Shown one piece after another: positions 35,267 through 42,681 of a stretch of DNA of 64,000 nt (within the stretch, counting starts at the first letter, position 1; every line of letters begins with the position of its first letter). A program made the translations under genes and the position numbers. Below the pieces are notes generated by a model. The model was not told where the DNA came from and made no database searches. It worked only from the letters and a program-made list of their open reading frames with translations. This DNA comes from Streptomyces sp. NBC_00234 (GTDB taxonomy: Bacteria; Actinomycetota; Actinomycetes; Streptomycetales; Streptomycetaceae): contig NZ_CP108101.1 of assembly GCF_036195325.1 (NCBI RefSeq), positions 1,116,001 to 1,180,000 on the forward strand, given 5' to 3'.

Positions 35267-36109
35267 ATGACCGGTGTGAGCGACCTCCTCAGCGGTGAGC
35301 GGTTGGCCGTCCAGTTGTCGGAGCTCGGCGTGCGTCGGGGCGGAGTGCTGCTGGTGCACGCCTCGATGCGCTCCGTCGGCGCGGTCGACGGTGGCGTGCG
35401 GACGATGGTGGATGCCCTGCGGCTGGCCGTGGGGCCGGAGGGGACCCTCGTGGTCCCCGCGATCACTCCGGAGAACTCCGACACCTCGCCCGCGTACCGG
35501 CGCAGCGTCCACGGTCTCACCGACGAGGCGCGCGAGGCGGTGCGCGCCGCGATGCCCCCGTTCGACCGGGCGACCACGCCCGCGCCGTCCGTGGGCCGGC
35601 TCGCCGAGGCGGTGCGGCTGACACCGGGCGCCGAGCGCAGCGGCCACCCGCAGACCTCGTTCGCCGCGCTGGGGCCCGCGGCCCGGACCCTGACCGCGGG
35701 CCACAGCCCCGACTGCCACTACGGCGAGGCGTCCCCGCTCGCCCGGCTGTATGCGTGCGATGCGCGCATCCTGCTGCTGGGGACGGGGTTCGACACGTGT
35801 ACCGCCTTCCACCTCGCCGAGTACCGGGTGACGCGTCCGCCCCGCCGCCGCTACCGCTGCGTGGTGACGGCGCAGGGGCTGCGGCGTTGGTGGGAGTACG
35901 AGGACGTCGATCTGGACGACAGCGACTTCGCCGCGCTGGGCCGGGATTTCGAACGGTCGGACACCACGGGGGCCGTGCGCGCGGGACCGGTCGGGGCGGC
36001 GCACAGCAGGCTCGTCCGCCTCACCGCAGCCGTCGACTTCGCGGCCGGATGGCTGGACGAGCACCGGGTGGCCCGCCCGGCGGACCCGGCGGAAGCGATC
36101 CGTCCGTAG
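35267..36109 (+). CDS. AAC(3)-family aminoglycoside N-acetyltransferase-like protein
   Basis: A 280-residue Antibiotic_NAT protein. The N-terminal LLVHASMRSVGAVDGG, the GTLVVPAITP strand, HPQTSFAALGP and the LLLGTGFDTCTAFHLAEYR segment match the AAC(3) family. Clinical members acetylate the 3-amino group of deoxystreptamine antibiotics. Many soil homologues are intrinsic and of unknown substrate, so resistance is only possible. Start ATG 35267; a GTG at 35276 is an alternative. No aminoglycoside biosynthesis genes are nearby. Confidence 0.88.
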   Translation: MTGVSDLLSGERLAVQLSELGVRRGGVLLVHASMRSVGAVDGGVRTMVDALRLAVGPEGTLVVPAITPENSDTSPAYRRSVHGLTDEAREAVRAAMPPFDRATTPAPSVGRLAEAVRLTPGAERSGHPQTSFAALGPAARTLTAGHSPDCHYGEASPLARLYACDARILLLGTGFDTCTAFHLAEYRVTRPPRRRYRCVVTAQGLRRWWEYEDVDLDDSDFAALGRDFERSDTTGAVRAGPVGAAHSRLVRLTAAVDFAAGWLDEHRVARPADPAEAIRP

Positions 36110-36236
36110 TGCACGGGCCACCGGGCAGGACTGCGACCTGCAGGCGGGCTACGACCGTTGGCCGGAGCACGTATGTACCAACTGCCGTGCCTGCGCTCAT
36201 ACTTGCGGCGTGTCGGACCTATGGGGGAGGCGCCGG

Positions 36237-37100
36237 ATGAAGCAGTTGATCTGCACCGAGGACGGCCGTCAACTGGCCGTCGAGCACTACGGCAAGCCGC
36301 ACGGAAGACCCGTCTTTCTTCTGCACGGCACGCCGGGCAGCCGGCTCGGGCCGGCCCCCCGGGGCTCCGTGCTGTACCGGCTCGGCGTGCACCTCATCGC
36401 CTACGACCGCCCGGGTTACGGGGATTCGGACCGGCTCCCGGGGCGCCCCGTGGCGCATGTCGCCCAGGACGTCGCCACGATCGCGGACGCGCTGGGCATC
36501 GAGCGGTTCGGCGTCGTAGGCCGGTCCGGCGGGGCGCCGCACGCCCTCGCCTGCGCGGCGCTGCTGCCGGGCCGTGCGGCCAGGACCGCGGCGCTCGTCG
36601 GACTGGCGCCGCGCGACGCGCAGGGCCTGGACTGGTTCGACGGCATGACCGAGTCGAATGTCCGCGAGTACGACAACGCCGCTGCCGGACCACGCCAGTT
36701 GACGGCCGCGCTGGAGTTCCGGTCGACGACGATCCGGGCGGATCCGGCGGGCATGGTGGCCGATATGCACAGCACGCTCCCCGCGTCGGATCGGGGCATC
36801 GTCGCCGATGCCGGCATCCGGGCGATGCTCACCCGCAACTTCGCCGAGGGGCTGCGCAGTTCGGCCGACGGCTGGGTCGACGACGTGATGTCGTTCAGCA
36901 CCGACTGGGGGTTCCGCCCCGAGGACATCGCCTCGCCGGTCCTGCTCTGGCACGGCGAGGACGACGTCTTCGCACCCGTGTCGCACACCCGGTGGCTGGC
37001 CGAGCACATCCCCGGTGCCGAACTGGTGGTGGAGCGGGGCGCCGCACACTTCGGCGCACTGAGGGTGCTGGCCCGGGTCCTCGACTGGACGTCCAGGTGA
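36237..37100 (+). CDS. Alpha/beta hydrolase
   Basis: A 287-residue hydrolase. The HG motif is VFLLHGTPGSRLGPAPRG, the cap-proximal motif YDRPGYGDSDRL, the nucleophile region VVGRSGGAPHALACA, and the late segment HGEDDVFAPVSHTRWLAEHIPGA carries the Asp. Substrate unknown. ATG 36237 follows GGGGGAGG at a good distance. Its last codons form the first unit of a 43-bp tandem repeat. Confidence 0.87.
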   Translation: MKQLICTEDGRQLAVEHYGKPHGRPVFLLHGTPGSRLGPAPRGSVLYRLGVHLIAYDRPGYGDSDRLPGRPVAHVAQDVATIADALGIERFGVVGRSGGAPHALACAALLPGRAARTAALVGLAPRDAQGLDWFDGMTESNVREYDNAAAGPRQLTAALEFRSTTIRADPAGMVADMHSTLPASDRGIVADAGIRAMLTRNFAEGLRSSADGWVDDVMSFSTDWGFRPEDIASPVLLWHGEDDVFAPVSHTRWLAEHIPGAELVVERGAAHFGALRVLARVLDWTSR

Positions 37101-37203
37101 ACCACCGGCCCTGACCCGGGCCCCCGGGCGGACGTCCAGGCGAACCGCCCGCCGGGGACCGGGCCCCCGGCCGGACGTCCTGCTGAACCGTCCGGCCGGG
37201 ACC
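37087..37203. repeat. 43-bp imperfect tandem repeat, about 2.7 copies
   Basis: Units begin with GGACGTCC at 37087, 37130 and 37173, exactly 43 bp apart. Each continues with a GAACC-containing segment and a GC-rich stretch. The first unit overlaps the last five codons and stop of the hydrolase gene, so the array probably arose by duplication of that gene's 3' end. It fills the gap between the hydrolase and fxsT stops. Confidence 0.85.
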
Positions 37204-37231
37204 CGCCCCGCTCCCCGTGTGCCGCCCGGCC

Positions 37232-40200
37232 TCAGACCGGCTGCGGCTCCAGGTCGCGGCTGACCCGGCGCCAGGAGCGGGCCGACTCGGTGATCGGGTG
37301 GTCCGCCCCCAGCCGCGCCGCGGCCGGATCGAGGACCTCGGCCCGCATCCGCTGCGCCTCGACCTCGCGGCCCGCCGCACGCAGGGTGATCGCGAGGTTG
37401 GAGCGGCAGACGAGCACATCGGGGTGGGCCGCCCCGTACCTCGCCATCAGCCCTTCCAGCGCGACGCGTTCCCACTGTTCCGCGTCCTCGGGGCGGTGCA
37501 GGTCTCCGTAGGCGTTGGCGAGGTTGATCGCCGCGCACAGCGTGTAGGGGTGGGCCGGCCCCAACTGGTCCTCCAGCAGGGCCCGGACGTCCTCGCCCAC
37601 CTCCGCCGCCCGCCGGGCCTCGCCGAGCCCCCGCAGGTAGATACCGACGTTGTTGCGGCAGGCCAGCGTGAAGGGGTGTTCCTCGCCCAGGCTCTCCCGG
37701 TAGCCCTCCAGCGACTGGAGGGCGAGGTCGAGGGCCGCCTGCTTGTCCCCGACCGCCGAGAAGTCGGCGGCCAGGTTCAGCCCGCAGGCCAGGGCGTCGG
37801 GCACCTTGGCCCCGTACCTCCCCCGGTAGCGGCTGTACGTCTCCTCGGTGAGCCGCTTCGCCTCGTGCGGATGTCCGGCCTTGCGCAGCGACACCGCGAG
37901 GCTCTTGGCCGTACGCAGCGCCTCGGGTACGTCGGCGTTGAGCACGCTCCGGTCGAAGGCGGCGATCACCTCGCGCAGGACCTGTACCGAAGCCTCGTAC
38001 TCCCCGGTCTCCCGCAGGTCACGGGCGAGGTGGCCCTTGGTGGTGAGGGTGTAGGGGTGGTCCACGGTGAGCAGGGCGCTCCGCCGCTCGACGGTCTGCT
38101 CGTCCAGCCGCCTGGCGCGCTCGCTGTCGCCGGTCAGCCGGTAGTCGATCGCGAGGTTGTTGGCGGCCGTCAGGGTGCGCGGGTGGTCCTCGCCGAAGGT
38201 CTCACGCATGCCGCGGTAGATCCGCACGTCCCGTTCCAGCGCCTCGTCGAAGCGGCCCAGGGCCCGCAGGTCGGCGGCGAGGCTCCCGGTGGTGATCAGC
38301 ACGTTCGGGTGGTCGGGGTGGAACACCCGGATCTGCCGCTCCCTCGTGTCCTCGTCCAGGGCGAGCGCCGCGTGGTACTTGCCCTGGGCCCGGAGCGCGT
38401 TGGCCAGTTCGAAGCGGAGGTTCAGCGTCTGCTTGTCGTCCTCGCCGAGTTCCCGGGTCCAGGTGCGGTTGAGCTGTGTCCCCAGGAGCCGTGCGTTCTC
38501 CAGTTCACCGCGCTTGAGGAGGTAGCGGATCCGGTCGAGCATGAGCTGGCGGCCCGACTCCTCGTCGCAGTCGGCGATGCCCGATGCCCCGAGGTGCGGC
38601 CAGATCAGCTCGAAGCTCGGCCAGGTGCGCGGGTCGTTCACCGGGCTGTCCAGTTCCCCGGTGTCCTGCGGCCGGGCAGCCGCCAGAGTGACGTGCACCT
38701 CGTGCGCCGCCTTCTCCTGCTCGTCCGGGGACATCCCGGATCGGACGGCGGCCTGCACGAGACGGTGCACCTGGATGCTGCTGTCGGCGGGGTCCACCTT
38801 GGCGAGCGCGAAGCGGTTGAGCGCCTGGGTGACCTTGCCGAGCATGTACCGCTCGCGCAGGTCGGGGTCGTACGGCAGGAGCGAGCGCAGCATCGAGTCG
38901 CTGCCGATGAGACTCATCGAGATCGGCTCGGCCGAGAAGAAGGCGCACAGCTCCAGGAGCCGTACGGCGGCCTGGGACTCCTCGCGGAGCCTGGCGATGG
39001 AGATGTTCCAGGTGGCGCCGATCTGCTGGGCGTAGTCGTCGGGTGTGCCCAGGGACAGGACCTTGGTGCTCTGTTCCCGGAGCTGCTGCACGTAGTCGTC
39101 GACCGGGGTGGCCGTTTCGGCGAGCCAGGCGGCCGCGACCTCGACGGCCAGCGGCAGGTCGCCGACGGCCTCGGCCACGCGGTCCGCGTCCCGTGCGGGC
39201 AGCTTGCGGACCCGTCGGCAGATGTGTTCGACGCTCTCGGAGCGGATGAAGACCTCGACCTCCGTCGTCTCGACCTGGGCCGATACCGGCTTGTTGCGGC
39301 AGGTGGCGAGGATGTGGCCGTAGAGGGAGCCCGAGATGGGCGCGGTCTCGTCGGCGAAGACGTCCAGGGCGCTGTCGAGGTCCTCGACGTTGTCGAAGAT
39401 GAGCAGCCAGCGGGAGTACGGCGTTCCGCTGCGTAACGCCTCCAGGGCCGCCATGGCGGCGTCGGTGACCCCGTCACCGGTGCGCAGTCCCATCTCGGCG
39501 GCCAGTTCGGCGAGCGAGGAGAGCACCCGGTCTGGCTGCTCGGACTCGACCCACCACACCAGGTCGTAGTCGGCGCGGAAGCGATGGGCGTACTCCCGGG
39601 CGACCTGGGTCTTCCCGACCCCGCCGAGTCCGTAGAGGACCTGGGGCAGGCGCTGCCCCGAGCGGGTGTCGCCGCGCAACTGGTCGCGGAGTCTTTCCAG
39701 TACGGAGGCGCGCCCGGTGAACCAGGCGTGCCGGGGGCGTACGTTCCACACCTGCGGCGCTGCGCCCGGGAAGCGGGGGCCGCCCACCGGCACGGGCGGC
39801 GACGCGGCGGGCTCGTCCCGGTCCAGGGCGCCGAGGAGTGCGGAGGCGGCCTCGTTCTCGTCGAGCCGCACGAGGTCGACGACCGCGCGGCTGCTCGCGG
39901 GCAGGTTCAGCCGTACGTCTCCGACCCGGACGGGTATCAGCTGGCGGCGGCTCCCGGTGGGGTCGAGGCTGACCACGGAGTCCCACAGGTTCCTGGCCTG
40001 GAGGGAGTTCTGGTACGCCTGCGAGACGACGGAGACGACGCGGTACGTGCCCCCCGGGGCGAACGCGGACTCCGCGCCCGCCACCTGTGCCGTCCGGACG
40101 TCGACGCCGACGACGTGGAAACCCGCCCGGGTGAGCACGGCCTCCAGCCAGTCGGCCCACATCTGGTCCTCGGCCACGTAGGTGAGCACCACGTTGGACG

Positions 40201-41194
40201 GCGGGACGGGCCGCCGCCGGGTGTACGCCGCGACGTAGCCGAGCCGTTCGGCCTCGTCCATCGGCGGCAGCGCGCTCACCGCTCCGTCGGTGAGCACCGA
40301 GGTGAGGCGCTCGCAGGAGGTGAGCATGGAGCTGGACACGTTGGGCGCGTCCCCGAAGGTCGCGAGGATCTCCTCGTACGCGTAGAAGGGCCGGTAGGGA
40401 ATCTCCACCGAGCCCCAGTAGCCCGCCAGTTCCTCGCTGCTCAGTCCGCTCGGGAAACCGCTGAAGCTCTCCCGGGCGAGGGCCCGGCCGGCGTCGGCCT
40501 TCTCCTTCTCGCCGTCGTCGATGCGCATCGGTACCGGCAGGATGCGGATGTGCTTGTCGTGGAAGCGCTCTTCGATGTCGCGGGCCACGGCGGCGGCACC
40601 GTCGATGCTCTGATCGCTCAACGTGAAGCAGACGACCAGCACTTGAGGCATCTGGACGGTGCAGATGTCCCCGATGTCACTGATCCCGGTCCGGCTGTCG
40701 ATGAGGGTGTAGTCGTAATGGCGCTGCATGTCGGTACGCATCGCGTCGAAGAACTGGCCGCCGTCGTAACGCTCGTAGAAGTCCTCCCAGTCCATCCGTC
40801 CCACGGTCGCCGAGTAGTCCCGGTTGCGCCGCCCCGCGGAGACGAAGTCGAGGCTCCCGCCGAAGGGGAAGGTCCAGTTCAGGGAGGTGGCGTGCGGGCG
40901 GACCCGGGCGTAGTCGCGGTGCCATTCGGGCTCCCGCTCGGCGGGCCGTCGTACCTCCTCCTGGTATTCGGTGATCAGGTTGATCACCCCGGGAGTGGCC
41001 TCCAGGTCGGAGAAGTCGAGAAAGGGGTGGAAGAAGCGGTGCAGGCCCGGCGCCTCCAGGTCCCAGTCGACGGCGAGCACCCGATATCCGTTGGCTGCCA
41101 GGATCCAGGCGGTGTTGGCCAGAGCCATGGTGCGCCCGGTGCCGCCTTTGTACGAGTAAAAGGTGACGATGGTGCCTTCACGGTTCTCGGACAT
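37232..41194 (-). CDS. fxsT: FxsT: MinD-like/TIR-like/NB-ARC/TPR protein of the FxSxx-COOH system
   Basis: A 1320-residue protein of an unusual build. Residues 8-230 form a ParA/MinD-type ATPase with deviant Walker A KGGTGRT (16-22). Residues 333-430 look like a TIR-like fold (VVLTYVAEDQMWADWLEAVL) without a clear catalytic Glu. An NB-ARC STAND ATPase covers about 480-780 with P-loop GLGGVGKT (522-529). The C-terminal half (about 880-1310) consists of TPR units. Proteins of this kind accompany fxsA/fxsB loci in streptomycetes; their function is unknown. GGAGG precedes the ATG by 9 bases, and the start overlaps the fxsC stop by 17 nt. Confidence 0.9.
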   Translation of the reverse strand: MSENREGTIVTFYSYKGGTGRTMALANTAWILAANGYRVLAVDWDLEAPGLHRFFHPFLDFSDLEATPGVINLITEYQEEVRRPAEREPEWHRDYARVRPHATSLNWTFPFGGSLDFVSAGRRNRDYSATVGRMDWEDFYERYDGGQFFDAMRTDMQRHYDYTLIDSRTGISDIGDICTVQMPQVLVVCFTLSDQSIDGAAAVARDIEERFHDKHIRILPVPMRIDDGEKEKADAGRALARESFSGFPSGLSSEELAGYWGSVEIPYRPFYAYEEILATFGDAPNVSSSMLTSCERLTSVLTDGAVSALPPMDEAERLGYVAAYTRRRPVPPSNVVLTYVAEDQMWADWLEAVLTRAGFHVVGVDVRTAQVAGAESAFAPGGTYRVVSVVSQAYQNSLQARNLWDSVVSLDPTGSRRQLIPVRVGDVRLNLPASSRAVVDLVRLDENEAASALLGALDRDEPAASPPVPVGGPRFPGAAPQVWNVRPRHAWFTGRASVLERLRDQLRGDTRSGQRLPQVLYGLGGVGKTQVAREYAHRFRADYDLVWWVESEQPDRVLSSLAELAAEMGLRTGDGVTDAAMAALEALRSGTPYSRWLLIFDNVEDLDSALDVFADETAPISGSLYGHILATCRNKPVSAQVETTEVEVFIRSESVEHICRRVRKLPARDADRVAEAVGDLPLAVEVAAAWLAETATPVDDYVQQLREQSTKVLSLGTPDDYAQQIGATWNISIARLREESQAAVRLLELCAFFSAEPISMSLIGSDSMLRSLLPYDPDLRERYMLGKVTQALNRFALAKVDPADSSIQVHRLVQAAVRSGMSPDEQEKAAHEVHVTLAAARPQDTGELDSPVNDPRTWPSFELIWPHLGASGIADCDEESGRQLMLDRIRYLLKRGELENARLLGTQLNRTWTRELGEDDKQTLNLRFELANALRAQGKYHAALALDEDTRERQIRVFHPDHPNVLITTGSLAADLRALGRFDEALERDVRIYRGMRETFGEDHPRTLTAANNLAIDYRLTGDSERARRLDEQTVERRSALLTVDHPYTLTTKGHLARDLRETGEYEASVQVLREVIAAFDRSVLNADVPEALRTAKSLAVSLRKAGHPHEAKRLTEETYSRYRGRYGAKVPDALACGLNLAADFSAVGDKQAALDLALQSLEGYRESLGEEHPFTLACRNNVGIYLRGLGEARRAAEVGEDVRALLEDQLGPAHPYTLCAAINLANAYGDLHRPEDAEQWERVALEGLMARYGAAHPDVLVCRSNLAITLRAAGREVEAQRMRAEVLDPAAARLGADHPITESARSWRRVSRDLEPQPV

Positions 41195-42509
41195 CCGAGG
41201 ATCCCTCCACGTCGTCGGCATTGGCTTTGGCCTGGTGCGATCCGTCAGGAGGGGTGACGTGAACATCGGCGCCGTAACCGACGCCGCCGGGTAGCACGCG
41301 TGGTATCCGCCCGCCCCGCCCCTCCGGGGGGTAGGTCTTCGCCTGAGCCGTGTAGTGCCGGTCGGCAGCCCGCACCGCGCGCGGCAGCTCCTCGCTGAAC
41401 GCTTCGAGCGTGGGCACTCCGGCGCCGGGTGAGCGGTGGCCGCCGGTCGTCTCGGCCGCGAAGATCTCCGCGGCGGAGTGCAGGGATTCCGAACGGTGCA
41501 CGGAATCCGGGTCCTCGCGGTTCCAGGGGACCATGATGCTGATCCAGGGCCGGTCCTGGGCGCAGAGCCGCCGCAGCAGATCCCTTCGGTGCGGGGCTTC
41601 GAGCGCCCACTGGTCGAGAAGCAGCAGCCCCGGGGCGCTGGGACCCCCGGCGGCCAGCAGCCGTTCGGCCTCGGCCTCGAAGTCGCCCACCCGCACCAGG
41701 TAGTCGAGGTTGCGCACGAGATCGCCCGCGTGGTCGGCGAGCGGGCGGGAGGACTTGGGGTGGTACGGGTTCCAGTCCCGGGCATCCGCCCCGTAGCAGT
41801 CGGGGCCCCGGTCCTCCGGCCGGTCGGCCTGCGAACAGGCGAGCACGGCTATGTCCATCTCGCGGGCGGGCCCCGGCGGCCCGAAGGCGCTCGGCACCGC
41901 CAGGTAGTCCTGGTGGGGATGGCCCTCGGCCATCCGAATCTCCTCGGCGACCTTGACGATGCGTTTGGCCAGCAGGTACACCGCACGCTCGTACTGGTCC
42001 CTGAGGTATCTGAGCTTGATCAGCCCGTAGAAGCCCTCACCGGCGTAGTCGTCCCCGAAGGTCGCGTGGTTGAACTGGAGCCGCTCCGCCGGCTGCGGAA
42101 GCTGCTTGGGCGGTACGGGCACCCAGAGCGCGGGGACGATCCCGGTCATCGGGGTGCTGTTGTACTGGGCAGCCTGATGGTGCACGGCCCGGCTTGAGAA
42201 CGCGTACCATTCACGGCCGCACTGTTCGCTCAGGAAATAGCGCGGCGAGTAGAGCGGCACGAAGACCCGGCAGTACGCCAGCGCCTCGGACAGCCTCTCC
42301 TGCCACCCTTCGCCCGGCTGCATCTGCTGATCCATGAATCCGGCGGGTACGCCCGCCGGAAGTGAGGTCAGTTGCAGTACGTGCGCGCACAGGTCCCGAT
42401 AGAACCTCTCCACCCAGACGTTCGGGTCCTTGTCCTTCGGATGGTTCTTCGGCGTATGCGCGTAGCTGAGAAAGAAGTATGGCTTTGGTTCGTCTCCCCC
42501 GGCTCCCAC
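41178..42509 (-). CDS. fxsC: FxsC: TIR-like protein of the FxSxx-COOH system
   Basis: About 443 residues. The N-terminal domain (about 5-150) has TIR features: PYFFLSYAHTP, then FVPLYSPRYFLSEQCGREWYAF, where the Glu of REW could match the catalytic Glu of TIR NADases. The rest is a poorly defined region seen in FxsC proteins. The start is uncertain: GTG 42509, TTG 42524 and an ATG near 42599 are in frame, and none has an ideal ribosome site. It is followed by fxsT with a 17-nt overlap and separated from fxsB by an AT-rich island. Confidence 0.82.
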   Translation of the reverse strand: MGAGGDEPKPYFFLSYAHTPKNHPKDKDPNVWVERFYRDLCAHVLQLTSLPAGVPAGFMDQQMQPGEGWQERLSEALAYCRVFVPLYSPRYFLSEQCGREWYAFSSRAVHHQAAQYNSTPMTGIVPALWVPVPPKQLPQPAERLQFNHATFGDDYAGEGFYGLIKLRYLRDQYERAVYLLAKRIVKVAEEIRMAEGHPHQDYLAVPSAFGPPGPAREMDIAVLACSQADRPEDRGPDCYGADARDWNPYHPKSSRPLADHAGDLVRNLDYLVRVGDFEAEAERLLAAGGPSAPGLLLLDQWALEAPHRRDLLRRLCAQDRPWISIMVPWNREDPDSVHRSESLHSAAEIFAAETTGGHRSPGAGVPTLEAFSEELPRAVRAADRHYTAQAKTYPPEGRGGRIPRVLPGGVGYGADVHVTPPDGSHQAKANADDVEGSSDVREP

Positions 42510-42598
42510 AGCTCCACTGGCCAACGTCTCCCCCGGTCCCTGTTGCTGGGCCCTCAGTGTAGGAAACGTCGATTCCCCGGCGGAACCACGCGAACACA

Positions 42599-42662
42599 TC
42601 AATTAGCTGATCCAATTGATCAAATCTCAATTTGGATCAATCAATTGATGCCATATCTGCCA
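42599..42662. promoter_or_regulatory. AT-rich palindromic island between fxsB and fxsC
   Basis: A stretch with far lower GC than any neighbour, containing several copies of TTGATC/GATCAA and CAATTG. ATTGATCAAAT (about 42615-42625) and ATTTGGATCAAT (about 42629-42640) pair with one bulged base. It could be an internal promoter or operator for fxsC-fxsT, or a processing site in the fxs transcript. Confidence 0.45.
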
Positions 42663-42681
42663 AATCCGGAGCTGTATATGA

